Source: CAVXHQ01 sp963789535
GTDB lineage: Bacteria > Pseudomonadota > Alphaproteobacteria > Rhodobacterales > Rhodobacteraceae
Reading direction: 5' to 3'
DNA: 64,000 nucleotides
Assembly (NCBI GenBank): GCA_963789535.1
Contig: CAWBKU010000005.1
Coordinates: forward strand, 372,001 to 436,000
A program made the translations under genes and the position numbers. The notes under the pieces were generated by a model. That model was not told where the DNA came from. It searched no databases and was given only the letters and a program-made list of their open reading frames with translations. This document shows, piece by piece, positions 1 to 8,738 of the stretch (its first letter is position 1; each line of letters opens with the position of its first letter).

Positions 1-996
1 CTGCGAGAGCGGGCAGGCATCATCGATATCTCGAACTTCGCCAGGTATGCGGTCACGGGGCCGCGGGCGCACGGCTGGCTCGACGCGCTCTTTGCCAACC
101 GGATCCCTGTCGAGCCGGGGCGGACGTGCCTCACGGCGCTGATCGGCAAACGCGGCGGCGTGGCGGGGGATTTCACCGTCGCCTGCCTCGCGGAAGGCGA
201 TTATCTGATCGTCGGCTCGGGCATGGCCGAACGCTATCACCAGCGGTTCTTCCGCGCGGTGCCGGTGCCCGAGGGGACGGAAATGCGCAGCGTCACCGAA
301 GAGACCTGCGGCTTCAACGTCGCCGGGCCGCTCTCGCGCGACCTCTTGCAGGGCCTCACGAACACCTCTCTGGCGCCAGAGGATTTCCGGTTCATGGCCG
401 CGCGGCGCCTGACCCTCTCAGGCATCGACGTGACCGCGATCCGGGTGAGCTTCACCGGCGATCTCGGCTGGGAACTGCACTGCGCCGTCGCCGATCAGGT
501 GGCGCTCTATACCGCCCTGCTCGATGCCGGCGCGCCCTTTGGCGCAGGCCCGGTCGGCGGGCGGGCGCTGGGATCGCTGCGCATCGAGAAGGGCTACGGA
601 AGCTGGGGGCGCGACTACAGCCCCGAATACTGGCCGCAGGAATGCGGGCTCGCGGGCCTCGTGAAACCGGACAAGCCCTTTCTGAACAAGGCCGCCTGGC
701 AGGCCATCGCGGACAAGGGGCCGCGCGAGCGGATGGCGATGTTCGAGATCAAGGCGACGGACGCGGACGCCACGGGCGGCGAGCCGATCTTTCTGCCCGA
801 CGGCACGCCAATCGGACAGGTCACGTCCGGCGCCTATGGCTACAGCGTCGGCAAATCGCTCGCCATCGGCTATCTCAAGGCGCCGTTCCACGCGCCGGGC
901 CAGACGGTCGAGGTTGCCGTGCTGGGCCGGATGCACCGCGCCCGACACCTCGAACGGCCACCGTTCGATCCGGACGGCCTGCGCCTGCGCGGATAG
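1..996 (+). CDS. Dimethylglycine/sarcosine dehydrogenase-like protein, C-terminal GcvT part (partial)
   Basis: The reading frame is open from base 1 to a TAG at 994-996, so the gene begins outside the window; 331 codons are visible. The visible part reads as the folate-binding aminomethyltransferase (GcvT) fold found at the C-terminus of FAD-dependent dimethylglycine and sarcosine dehydrogenases: it starts with the family motif DISNFARYAVTGP, continues with GDFTVACL, and has DLGWELH near the middle and GYLKAPFHAPGQ near the end. In this family the domain transfers the released one-carbon unit to tetrahydrofolate. The FAD domain is expected upstream. An internal GTG at 160 is in frame but lies inside the domain and is not a plausible start. 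It could equally be the GcvT-like part of another member of this oxidase family. Confidence 0.82.
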   Translation: MRERAGIIDISNFARYAVTGPRAHGWLDALFANRIPVEPGRTCLTALIGKRGGVAGDFTVACLAEGDYLIVGSGMAERYHQRFFRAVPVPEGTEMRSVTEETCGFNVAGPLSRDLLQGLTNTSLAPEDFRFMAARRLTLSGIDVTAIRVSFTGDLGWELHCAVADQVALYTALLDAGAPFGAGPVGGRALGSLRIEKGYGSWGRDYSPEYWPQECGLAGLVKPDKPFLNKAAWQAIADKGPRERMAMFEIKATDADATGGEPIFLPDGTPIGQVTSGAYGYSVGKSLAIGYLKAPFHAPGQTVEVAVLGRMHRARHLERPPFDPDGLRLRG

Positions 997-1065
997 ACGA
1001 TACGGCCCCGCAGCACGGGACCAGGGGTACGTATGAAGATCGGGTGGCGGACCGGCGCCGCCCTA

Positions 1066-1906
1066 GGGTCAGGACTCATAACCAGAACATGACGATGGCT
1101 GCGAGGGCGCATGCTGAGAGAAAGAGATCAGCGCATCTGTCGTAGCGCATCGCGATCCGTCGCCGGTCTTTGAGGCGGGCGAAAGCATTCTCGATCCGGT
1201 GACGTTGACGGTAAAGGACGGCATCGTGCGGGATCGGCACCTTGCGGCATTTCCGGGAGGGGATGCAGGGCAGGATATGACGTTCGATCAGGGTGTTACG
1301 GAACCAATCCGCATCGTAGCCACGGTCTGCCAGGAGGGCTTTGGCGGACGGCAGCGACGACAGGAGCGCCCGAGCCCCGATGTAGTCGGAGGTCTGGCCG
1401 GCGCTCAGGAACATGCCGATCGGACGCCCCTTGCCATCCGTCACGGTGTGCAACTTCGAGTTCAGCCCGCCCTTGCTGCGACCGATGAAGCGATTGCGCC
1501 CCCCTTTTTACCCCGTAGGCTGGCGGCGGTCCGGTGCGCTTTCAGGTGGGTGGCATCGATCATCAGGGTGTCGCGCTCGCGCCCCTCCGTCGCCAGTTCG
1601 ATCAAGATCCGGGCGAAAACGCCCAATCGGCTCCAGCGGACCCAACGATTGTAGAGCGTCTTCGGCGGGCCATAGGCTTCAGGCGCATCCCTCCAGCGCA
1701 AACCATTGCGATTGATGAAGATGATCCCGCTCAACACACGTCGGTCGTCCACCCTCGGCTTGCCATGGGGCTGGGGAAAGAAAGGCTTCAGACGCTCCAT
1801 CTGCGCTTCCGTCAGCCAAAACAGATCGTTCATGCGGCACCTCCACGATGCCGCTACAGATTCAGAAATCAGCAGCGCCTGCAACAGCTTTAACGGGTCC
1901 TGACCC
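1066..1906 (-). mobile_element. IS5-family insertion sequence (IS427-like), complete
   Basis: The element is bounded by matching inverted ends: GGGTCAGGAC at 1066-1075 and its complement GTCCTGACCC at 1897-1906. Both ends are flanked by TA (1064-1065 and 1907-1908), the short target duplication usual for this group. It is 841 bp, the usual length of IS427-type elements, and carries one two-frame transposase on the minus strand. Confidence 0.88.
1076..1833 (-). CDS. IS5-family transposase made from two overlapping frames
   Basis: The first frame starts at ATG 1833, five bases after a GGAGGTG ribosome site, and ends at 1462; it carries the N-terminal DUF4096-type domain (WLTEAQMERLKPFF) and the first catalytic Asp in MIDATHLKAHR. 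The second frame ends at 1076 and carries LLADRGYDAD and RHRIENAFARLKDRR, which supply the second Asp and the Glu of the DDE triad. On the minus strand the frames overlap at a run of five A and six G (1509-1499), a slippery tract of the kind used for programmed frameshifting in this group. The coordinates therefore span the expected fusion protein. Both halves look intact, so the element may be active. Confidence 0.85.
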
Positions 1907-2109
1907 TAAGCAATGCCTAGAGTCTGGCGGGGCGCATTTCGACCCGAAGCACCCCGGAACCGCTCGCGCTTTTGTGAACTTTGCATACTGCGCACGTCAC
2001 TTCGTAGGCGTGTTCGGCTAGACGGTAGTGGGTCAGTTTGAAATCAGAAAGTGAAGCCTCGCGCGAGGCCGGGTTTGCACCATTTCGCGAGAGGCCCTAT
2101 CTTGAGGAC

Positions 2110-2343
2110 ATGGCAACCCAAAACGACATCTGCGAAGTGCGTTCGAGCGATAGCTGGGTGGTTCTTAATGTCGAAGAGGCGCTTGGCTTGTCGCCCGGCC
2201 CTGACATGCGTTGCGTCGAGCGCCATGGCGCCGTGCGGCCCCACAAAGTCTCCAACAACGGGATGCGGGCACACTTCGAACACCTTATTGCTCATCGCGG
2301 TTGTTCGCGCGGCGCTCACTTAGAGGTGGTTCGGTTTGTCTGA
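2110..2343 (+). CDS. Small conserved hypothetical protein, possibly 3'-truncated
   Basis: About 77 residues starting MATQNDICEV. The C-terminal half, MRCVERHGAVRPHK, NNGMRAHFEH and HRGCS, resembles a small family I recall from proteobacteria in which a Cys pair precedes an NGM-AHFEH motif; I cannot name a function. Here one position where I would expect Cys is Arg (CVERHG). The IS3 inverted end begins at 2341, inside the last codons, so the native C-terminus has probably been replaced by IS sequence and the gene may be non-functional. An in-frame upstream start at 2038 is possible but has no clear ribosome site. Confidence 0.42.
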   Translation: MATQNDICEVRSSDSWVVLNVEEALGLSPGPDMRCVERHGAVRPHKVSNNGMRAHFEHLIAHRGCSRGAHLEVVRFV

Positions 2344-2672
2344 ACTGGTTCCGGGCGTTTTCTAGGTGGATTTCCGCCTCAGTTATGCCGCCGCCGCTTT
2401 GGACATCGGCTGGTTGAAGTAGGCCTGATCGGGCGTTTTGCCGTCAAGCGATGAATGAGGTCGGCGGCTGTTGTAGAAGCCGAGATAACGGCCGATCCCC
2501 GCTCGGGCTTCAGAGACGCTGGCGTAGGCCCGCAGGTAGACCTCCTCGTATTTGATGGTCCGCCAGAGCCGTTCGATGAAGACGTTGTCCCGCCAAGCGC
2601 CCTTGCCATCCATGCTGATCTTGATCTCGCGCGCGGCCAGCACCTTGATAAAGTCGGTCGAGGTGAACTGGC
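2341..2672 (-). mobile_element. IS3-family remnant, right end only
   Basis: The outer end at 2341 reads TGAACTGG and shares the block GGTGGATTT-CCGC with the left end of the IS3 element at 13310, which supports the same IS type. The inner side is cut at 2672 by the IS66 end that starts at 2673, so only the 3' part of orfB and one inverted end remain. Confidence 0.75.
2383..2672 (-). pseudogene. IS3-family transposase OrfB, C-terminal fragment
   Basis: Encodes the last part of an IS3 OrfB integrase domain: FTSTDFIKVL, then MDGKGAWRDNVFIERLWRT with the catalytic Glu context, and the family signature FYNSRRPHSSLDGKTP near the end. The N-terminal two thirds are missing because the IS66 insertion joins at 2672. 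No start codon or ribosome site belongs to this fragment, so it is a dead remnant. Confidence 0.8.
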
Positions 2673-2694
2673 GTAACCGTCCGGGCTGACTGCT

Positions 2695-4194
2695 CTACTT
2701 CGGCCGGTTCCACGGCAGCAGGTCGTCCACGCGGGTGATCTTGTAGTCGGGGATGCGGGCGAGGGTATCGGCGAGCCAAGCCTGCGGATCGACACCGTTG
2801 AGCTTGGCGGTCTCGATGAGGGTATAGGCGATGGCAGCGGCGCGGCCGCCGGTGAGCGAGCCGACGAAGAGGTAGTTCTTCCGACCGATCGCGACGGAGC
2901 GCATCGCACGTTCGGCCGTGTTGTTGTCCAGCTCCAGGACCCCACAATCGAGATAGGGCCGGAGCCGCTTCATGCGGGTCAGGGCGTAGCGGATCGCCAC
3001 GGCCAGCGGCGACTTGCCGGAGATTGATGGCAGCTGGAGGTGCAGCCAGGCCTCGAGGTCGTCGAAGATCGACACCGCCTTGGCCTGCCGGATCTCGACG
3101 CGCCTATCCGGGGGCGAGGCTCTCACCTCCTTCTCGACGCCGTAGAGTTGGGCGATGCGCGCGATGGCCTCCTCGGCGATGGCCGAGCCCTGGACCCGAT
3201 GAACGTCGACGAACTTGCGCCTGACATGGGCCATGCAGGCGACCTCGCGGATGTCGCCGGACCGGTAGATGTCCTCGAACCCGGCGTAACCGTCGGCATG
3301 CATCCAGCCGCGGTAGTCGGCGAGATGGTCCTTCGGATGCTGACCCTTCCGATCCGGCGAGAACCGATACCAGCTGGCGGGCGGTGCGGCACCGCCCCAG
3401 GGTCGCTCATCTCGCGCATAGGCCCAGAGCCGTGCCGTGGCCGTCTTGCCGGTGCCGGGTGCCAGCATCCGGACGGGCGTGTCGTCCGCGAAGATCGCCT
3501 GTCCGGCCAAGACGTGCCGGCCGATGGCGTCCGCCAGCGGCTCGAGTAGCGCGGTGCTCTTCCCCACCCAGTCCGCCAGCGTCGAACGGTCGATGTCGAG
3601 CCCATCACGCTCGAAGATCTGGCTCTGGCGGTAGAGCGGCAGATGATCGGCGTATTTGTTGACCAGAACGTGGGCGAGCAGGCCAGGACCGGGGCGTCCA
3701 CGCTCAATGGGGCGGGATGGCAGGGACGCCTGGGTGAAAGCTTCGCAGCCGGAACACGCGAAGCGCGGTCGCACGATGCGGTTCACGATGAACCGCCCGG
3801 GCACATACTCGAGTTCCTCGGTCACGTCCTCGCCCAAGCGACGCAGCACGCCGCCGCACTGGGCGCAGTCATCGTCGCCGGTGGTGAGTTCGACTTCCAT
3901 CCGCGGAATGTGATCCGGGATCGGGCGGCGCTTCGGCTTGTCCTTGGGCTCCTCGTCGGGAAGCCGCAGCTTCGCCGTCATCTTCGCGATCGAGATCTCG
4001 GTCGCCTCGAGCGCCAGCTGAAGCTGCTCGATGGTCTCCGACGAGGTGCCGAACCGGGAGTTGCGGTGACCGGCAAGCTGATGCTGGAGCTTCATGATCA
4101 GCATCGCCTGCGACTTAACCTCGGCCAGAAGCAGGGCCGTGAAGTGACGTAGTTCGTCGGGATCTTCCGGCAGGGATCGGGCGGTGTAGAGCAT
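2695..4194 (-). CDS. tnpC: IS66-family transposase TnpC
   Basis: 499 residues, starting MLYTARSLPE. It has the usual TnpC layout: an N-terminal coiled-coil-like segment (SQAMLIMKLQHQLAGHRNSRFG), a zinc-binding stretch (CAQCGGVLRRLGEDV, then CSGCEAF), and the DDE transposase domain with ADDTPVRML, WMHADGYAGFE and LELDNNTAERAMR. The protein is identical to the one encoded at 46392-47891. It is intact, but the element lacks its left end and tnpA, so it cannot move by itself. TnpC could in principle act on other copies. Confidence 0.9.
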   Translation of the reverse strand: MLYTARSLPEDPDELRHFTALLLAEVKSQAMLIMKLQHQLAGHRNSRFGTSSETIEQLQLALEATEISIAKMTAKLRLPDEEPKDKPKRRPIPDHIPRMEVELTTGDDDCAQCGGVLRRLGEDVTEELEYVPGRFIVNRIVRPRFACSGCEAFTQASLPSRPIERGRPGPGLLAHVLVNKYADHLPLYRQSQIFERDGLDIDRSTLADWVGKSTALLEPLADAIGRHVLAGQAIFADDTPVRMLAPGTGKTATARLWAYARDERPWGGAAPPASWYRFSPDRKGQHPKDHLADYRGWMHADGYAGFEDIYRSGDIREVACMAHVRRKFVDVHRVQGSAIAEEAIARIAQLYGVEKEVRASPPDRRVEIRQAKAVSIFDDLEAWLHLQLPSISGKSPLAVAIRYALTRMKRLRPYLDCGVLELDNNTAERAMRSVAIGRKNYLFVGSLTGGRAAAIAYTLIETAKLNGVDPQAWLADTLARIPDYKITRVDDLLPWNRPK

Positions 4195-4253
4195 GCCAGA
4201 ACATAGCAAATTATGAGCCTGACGGGAATCCTCGATGCGCGCGCCTTGCCAGA

Positions 4254-4443
4254 TTATCCCGCTCTGAGCGGCTTCCAGCTGCGCTGCGGCTGTCGCCAGT
4301 CGATGCCCTCCAGGAGCATCGCCAACTGCGCCGCCGTCAGAGAGATCTTGCCCTCCTTCGCCGACGGCCAGACGAACCGGCCCGTCTCCAGGCGCTTGGA
4401 GAACAGGCATGCGCCCTGGCCGTCCCACCAGATGATCTTGACC
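4254..4443 (-). pseudogene. tnpB: IS66 accessory protein TnpB, C-terminal fragment
   Basis: The C-terminal part of TnpB (LVKIIWWDGQGACLFSKRLE and the terminal RSWKPLRAG) is identical to the end of the intact gene at 45985-46332. The 5' half is missing at the element's breakpoint at 4443. An ATG just outside the breakpoint would allow translation of a 66-residue product, but there is no sign this is selected. Confidence 0.82.
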
Positions 4444-4618
4444 AGAGCTTCCATGGTTGTGCTCGAGTGTCCGGTTGAAAGGGGGGCCAGTTCAAGCGAC
4501 CTTGTTCCGATCTTCGAGATGGGCGACGGGTTTTCGATTCGGTGGTGTTGGCGGTCATCCCTGTCTTTTGGCGGTGGGCGAGAGTTTGAACACCTGACCC
4601 GTCGTCACGCCCCGAGGC

Positions 4619-5425
4619 TCACTGGATGCACCAGCCGCCGTCGATGTGGATCATCTGGCCGGTCATGTAGTCGCTGTCGGGACTGGCGAGGAAGGCGGCC
4701 GTGCCCTTGATGTCGTCGGGATAGGACACCCGCTTGATCTGCAACTCGTTTGCGACGATGTCCTCGTAGGCCTGCCCCGCGCGCTCCTTGAACCCGATCT
4801 CGATCAGATCCTTGTCGAGTTGCTCCCACAGCGGTGTCACCACAACACCGGGGGCGATGCCGTTGACCGTTATGCCGTGCTCGGCCAGAGCGACGGCGCC
4901 GCAATGCGTCAGGGCGAGGACCCCGTATTTCGAGGTGCAATAGACGGTCACGTCGACCAGCGGCTTGCGCGAGGCGATCGAGCCCATGTTGATGATCTTG
5001 TAGGGGTGGTCCTGCGGCCCTTGCGCGATCATCTGTCGCGCGACCTCCTGCATCCCCAGCCAGACGGCCTTGGTGTTCACGTCCATGATGAGATCCCAAT
5101 TGGCCTCGTCGATGTCCATGAAGAACCGCGGCTTGTTCAGGCCGGCGTTGAACAGGCCCACGTTGATCGACCCGAAGGCCTCGACGGTTGCGGCGACGGC
5201 GGCGGCGTTGTCGGCGCGGCTGGTCACGTCCATCTTCACCGCCACGGCCTTGCCGTTGCCGGCGGCGTTGATCCTGTCGGCGAGCGTCCGGGCCAGTCCT
5301 TCGTCGAGGTCGCCGAGGCAGACGTTCGCCCCCTGTTCAGCAAAATGTTCGGCATTGGTCGCACCCATGCCCTGTGCAGCACCGGTGATGAGGATGTTCT
5401 TGCCTTTCAGGCGATCGGGGTCCAT
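4619..5425 (-). CDS. SDR-family NAD(P)-dependent oxidoreductase
   Basis: 268 residues, the normal length of a classical short-chain dehydrogenase. The cofactor motif TGAAQGMG is at residues 14-21, the structural NAG at 93-95, the catalytic Ser at 149 and YCTSK (Tyr162, Lys166) follow, and the protein ends with the usual GQMIHIDGGW. The Asp after the second strand (GDLDEG) favours NAD over NADP. It lies 20 bp downstream of the regulator/binding-protein fusion on the same strand, so the two probably form one transcript divergent from the sugar-type ABC operon. The likely role is oxidation of a sugar or polyol delivered by that transporter; the substrate is inferred from context only. Confidence 0.88.
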   Translation of the reverse strand: MDPDRLKGKNILITGAAQGMGATNAEHFAEQGANVCLGDLDEGLARTLADRINAAGNGKAVAVKMDVTSRADNAAAVAATVEAFGSINVGLFNAGLNKPRFFMDIDEANWDLIMDVNTKAVWLGMQEVARQMIAQGPQDHPYKIINMGSIASRKPLVDVTVYCTSKYGVLALTHCGAVALAEHGITVNGIAPGVVVTPLWEQLDKDLIEIGFKERAGQAYEDIVANELQIKRVSYPDDIKGTAAFLASPDSDYMTGQMIHIDGGWCIQ

Positions 5426-5445
5426 CGTTTCCTCCCTTGGAACGC

Positions 5446-7269
5446 TTATTTCTTTGGTTTCATTATCTTTTCGGCGCGCCCCTGCGCCCGCTTCAGCGCC
5501 TCGCCGGGGGTGACGATGCCGCGCAGCATGTCGTGCATCTCCTGGCCGCAGATCTCGATCAGCTCGGCGATCTGCGGGACGGGGGGGCGCGGCCAGTATT
5601 GCAGCTCATCGCGCCAGGACATCGCGTCCACCGCCTCGAAGATCGGCGAGAGCGCACGGACATCCGGATCGGCGCCAACCGAATAGCGGGGTGCCGTGCG
5701 GCTGCCGTTCTGGACATACAGCTTTTGCGCGGCGGGCGAGGTGAATGCGATCAGCGCTTCGCCGGCGGCGGCATGCCGTTCGGGCGGCAGGTTCGCGGGA
5801 ATTCCCAGGACATAGCCGCCCACCGGGGCCACCGGCGTGCCGTTCGGCCCGGCGGGATGCGGCAGATAGCCGGTCTGACCGTTGGCGGGCGACGCGGTGT
5901 CGAGTTCGAAGTAGGGGGCCAGCAGCGTATAGCCGTAGGCCATCGCGATCCTGCCCGCCGCATAGGGCCGGACACGCTCGTACCAGCTCATCGACAGAAT
6001 GTCGGGGGGCGAAAATTCGAGCAGCGCGCGCAGGTATTCGGCGGCCTCGCGGGCGCGGGCCGTGTCGATGGTGGGCACCAGATCGGTGCGGTCACCGACG
6101 TCGGCGACATAGCCACCCGCCTGCGGCGCGAGGTTCAGGATCGGTTGGCCAAAATCGGCGCAGGCCATCATGAACTGATGCCCCAGTGCGGTGCCGCGTG
6201 CGGCGTTCCACGCGATGCCGTAGCGGCCCCTTGCGGGATCGTGCAGCGCGCGCGCCGCGTCAAGCACGTCCTGCGTCGTGGCGGGTGGCTCGAGCCCCGC
6301 CTCGGCGAACCAGTCCTTGCGGTAGAACATCAGTTCGGGCGTCGTCTGGCTGGGGACGCCGTAGGGCTGCCCGCGCCAATGCGCGGCCTTCCAGCCGGCG
6401 GTATGGAAATCGCCCGGATCGAGGCGTTCGATGTCGATGACCTGCGCCAGCGGCAGCAGAATGCCGGCAGCGGCGAATTCGCCGATCCACGGCAGGTCTA
6501 CGGCGATGATGTCGTACCGGCTGGACTTGCGCTCGGCGTTGCGCAGCGCCTCTTCGTGCAGGCGGTCAATGGAAAAGGCGCGCTGGTTGATCTTGGCGCC
6601 GATCAACTGTTCGAACTGCCGTTTGAGGTTGTCCATGACCATGAAGGTCGGATCGCCATGCACGAGGATGCGCAGCCCGCCCGGCAGGTTGAGCGGTTCG
6701 GGCAGGACCTGCGGCGGTGGGATCGACTTGCCGGCCATGTATGTGTCGCCGAAATAATAGTCGTCGCCCGGTGCCGCCTGTCCGCCGTGCCCCTCGGCCG
6801 GGCCGAGGGTCTGGCCTGCCAGCCGAAGGACACGGTTTGAGAACTGGCCCCACCGCTCGAGCAGGCCGGCGCTGGGGTGCAGCGAGTACGATTTGCCGGT
6901 GCGGGTGCGGATTCGCTGTTCGATAATGCCGGAACCGAGCATCTCTTCCATCTTGCGACGCGCGGTGGCGTAGGGAACCTCGGCGGCGGCCACGAGGGTC
7001 GACGCGGTGACCGTCCGGCCCTCAACATGGCTGTGTATCAGATGCATCGCCATGTTGAGATAGGGGTTGGGTGCCGCCGTGCCGAGCACCGCGTCGACCT
7101 CTGCGGTAAAGCTCTGGACGAAGCCGATCACCCTCAGCTTATCGCTGTCGGGTGCGGTGGGGGACCGGCCAACGCCGCCCTTCGGAAGTCCATTGTGGAT
7201 GTTCTGCATCAGCACCGGAGTCGGTCCACCAGTTTTCCGCCCCGGGATCGAACCTTTGTGGCCGGTCAT
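5446..7269 (-). CDS. Winged-helix domain fused to a family-1 solute-binding-protein domain
   Basis: 607 residues from ATG 7269, preceded by GAGGG. No signal peptide or lipobox is visible, so the protein should be cytoplasmic. Residues about 65-140 form a winged helix-turn-helix (TLVAAAEVPYATARRKMEEM, then GSGIIEQRIRTRTGKSYSLH). From about residue 200 to the end the sequence is that of an ABC sugar-binding protein (GGLRILVHGD, ELMFYRKDWFAEAGL, PFSP-like and GGYVLGIP segments). This pairing suggests a transcription factor that senses its ligand with a binding-protein fold instead of a LacI- or GntR-type effector domain. It is divergent from the ABC transporter at 7502 and upstream of an SDR gene, fitting a local regulator. 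The boundary between domains is approximate. Confidence 0.78.
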   Translation of the reverse strand: MTGHKGSIPGRKTGGPTPVLMQNIHNGLPKGGVGRSPTAPDSDKLRVIGFVQSFTAEVDAVLGTAAPNPYLNMAMHLIHSHVEGRTVTASTLVAAAEVPYATARRKMEEMLGSGIIEQRIRTRTGKSYSLHPSAGLLERWGQFSNRVLRLAGQTLGPAEGHGGQAAPGDDYYFGDTYMAGKSIPPPQVLPEPLNLPGGLRILVHGDPTFMVMDNLKRQFEQLIGAKINQRAFSIDRLHEEALRNAERKSSRYDIIAVDLPWIGEFAAAGILLPLAQVIDIERLDPGDFHTAGWKAAHWRGQPYGVPSQTTPELMFYRKDWFAEAGLEPPATTQDVLDAARALHDPARGRYGIAWNAARGTALGHQFMMACADFGQPILNLAPQAGGYVADVGDRTDLVPTIDTARAREAAEYLRALLEFSPPDILSMSWYERVRPYAAGRIAMAYGYTLLAPYFELDTASPANGQTGYLPHPAGPNGTPVAPVGGYVLGIPANLPPERHAAAGEALIAFTSPAAQKLYVQNGSRTAPRYSVGADPDVRALSPIFEAVDAMSWRDELQYWPRPPVPQIAELIEICGQEMHDMLRGIVTPGEALKRAQGRAEKIMKPKK

Positions 7270-7287
7270 CAAGGAGCCCTCTTTCAA

Positions 7288-7360
7288 AAATGTCCAAATT
7301 ATTTGCCGACCACTATGCGCAACAAAACCAAAATGAACATCGGAAAAGTCGAAATGGACA
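7288..7360. promoter_or_regulatory. Candidate operator cluster between divergent operons
   Basis: The AT-rich stretch between the regulator/binding-protein fusion and the ABC operon has three related words: AAATGTCCA (7288-7296), AAATGAACAT (7331-7340) and AAATGGACAT (7352-7361); the first is similar to the third read on the other strand. A TTGACC follows at 7363. These could be binding sites of the winged-helix fusion protein. This is a pattern call, not a recognised motif. Confidence 0.35.
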
Positions 7361-7415
7361 TCTTGACCCGCGTAGCCCGTCGCCGGATTTGGAATGATCG
7401 GCGCATACGGAACGG

Positions 7416-7450
7416 GTTCGGGTCGCAAGACTTGTTCGGGTCGCAAGACT
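7416..7450 (+). repeat. Tandem 17-bp direct repeat upstream of ABC operon
   Basis: GTTCGGGTCGCAAGACT occurs at 7416-7432 and again at 7434-7450, perfect copies with an 18-bp period, ending about 50 bp before the binding-protein gene. The spacing of less than two helical turns is compatible with cooperative protein binding, or the copy may be a replication slip. Confidence 0.7.
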
Positions 7451-7501
7451 CTGAGGAGGGCTCCGGTCCGAACGACCAGGTTCACATGGGAGGAAACCGA
7501 A

Positions 7502-8470
7502 ATGAACGGAACCACAAAGACGATTCTCGCCGCCACCACTACCCTGATCGGGCTGACCGGCGCCGCGCTTGCCGACGCACATGGACCTTATGTTATCGGC
7601 ATTACGCAGAACAACGTCGGCGTCGACAGCTATCAGACGACCTACGAGCAGGCGTTCATCGCCGCCGCAGAGGCCAACGACAACGTCGAGACGGTCGTCC
7701 TCGACGCGGGCGGCGACGTGGCGCGCCAGATCGCGCAGGTTCAGGATCTGATCCAGCAGGAGGTCGACGCGATCATCATCTGGCCGACCAACGGCGAGGC
7801 GGTCATTCCCGCTGTCCGCGAGGCGTCACAGGCCGGTATTCCCGTCATCGTCACCAATTCCAACATAGCCGAGGCCGGTTTCGACTTTGTCGCCTCGTTC
7901 TCGGGGCCCGACAACGTCACACAAGGCGCGCGGTCCGCCGAGATCATGTGCGAGCGGTTCACGGCACTGGGCATCCAGGACGAGGCGCAGATCGTACAGA
8001 TCAGCGGCCAGCCCGGCTATACCACCGCCATCGAGCGTGCCTCGGGCTTCGAGGCGCGCCTGCCCGAAGTCTGCCCGAACGTCACCCTGCTCGAGACGCA
8101 GCCCGGCGACTGGAACCGCGAAAAGTCGCAACAGGTGATGGAGGCCTTCCTCGTCAAATACGACGACATCGACGGCGTCTATTCGGGGGACGACAACATG
8201 GGCGTCGGCGCCCTGAACGCGGCGCTTGCCGCGGGCCGCGCCGCCGATATCACTTTCGTCGGTGCCACCAACTTCGCGGTCGGCTATGAAGCGATGGAGC
8301 GTGGCGAATACTGGGGCTCGATCTATCAATCCCCGGTGGACGACGCGGAGGCGGCTTTGCAGACCGCACTCGACATTCTCGCAGGCGAGGATGTGCCGTT
8401 CCTGAACTACTTCGACACGCCCAAGATCACCCAGGACAACATGGGCGACTATACCAAGCCGGTGTTCTGA
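7502..8470 (+). CDS. Sugar ABC transporter, periplasmic substrate-binding protein
   Basis: 322 residues from ATG 7502 with GGGAGGAAA upstream. The N-terminus is a signal peptide (KTILAATTTLIGLTGAALADAHG). The rest is a type-I periplasmic binding protein of the ribose/galactose class (Peripla_BP_4): YVIGITQNNVGVDSY, DAIIIWPTNGEAVIPAV, VYSGDDNMGVGALNAAL. It is the first gene of a ribose-type ABC operon with two permeases and a double ATPase, and is expected to deliver a sugar or sugar-like ligand to them in the periplasm. A longer in-frame start at 7394 overlaps the repeat region and lacks the signal peptide logic. The 268 bases after it before the permease contain no gene I can support. Confidence 0.9.
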   Translation: MNGTTKTILAATTTLIGLTGAALADAHGPYVIGITQNNVGVDSYQTTYEQAFIAAAEANDNVETVVLDAGGDVARQIAQVQDLIQQEVDAIIIWPTNGEAVIPAVREASQAGIPVIVTNSNIAEAGFDFVASFSGPDNVTQGARSAEIMCERFTALGIQDEAQIVQISGQPGYTTAIERASGFEARLPEVCPNVTLLETQPGDWNREKSQQVMEAFLVKYDDIDGVYSGDDNMGVGALNAALAAGRAADITFVGATNFAVGYEAMERGEYWGSIYQSPVDDAEAALQTALDILAGEDVPFLNYFDTPKITQDNMGDYTKPVF

Positions 8471-8738
8471 ACCCCTCCCGGGTCGGTGCGGTCTCGGGTC
8501 CGGGGCTGCGCCACATCTTTTTGCGAGACAAGAGGGCGCGGGTCATGGGACGAGTATCGGGCAGATCGTGCATCGTGACCGGCGTCGCGGTAGGCCGGAT
8601 TCTGACCTGTCCGGTCGGCGTGTTGGGTAGACCCGATACGAAATTCAACGACGCGGGCGTGAACCGTCGGAAGACATTCATGCCCGTGACCGAGGGGAAC
8701 GGGCACTTCGATAGAGGCTACGACGGGATGGCGACGGT

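Larger units (their letters stand above)
2673..4443 (-). mobile_element. IS66-family element, truncated copy 1
   Basis: The end at 2673 begins GTAACCGTCCGGG and is the right inverted repeat. The sequence matches the complete copy at 45520-47913, in opposite orientation, from 2673 up to 4443, where similarity stops abruptly inside tnpB. The whole left part (left inverted repeat, tnpA, 5' half of tnpB) is missing. The predicted TnpC protein is identical in the two copies, so they separated recently. Confidence 0.88.

Noticed and set aside
126..1145. Long Arg-rich frames overlapping real genes throughout the window
   Set aside because: They are alternate-frame readings of high-GC coding sequence: Arg/Pro/Ala-rich, no ribosome sites, no domains, and each overlaps a gene with a recognised product.
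4444..4618. Gene between the IS66 remnant and the SDR gene
   Set aside because: Minus-strand frames here begin outside and run into the tnpB remnant in the wrong frame; nothing recognisable is encoded.
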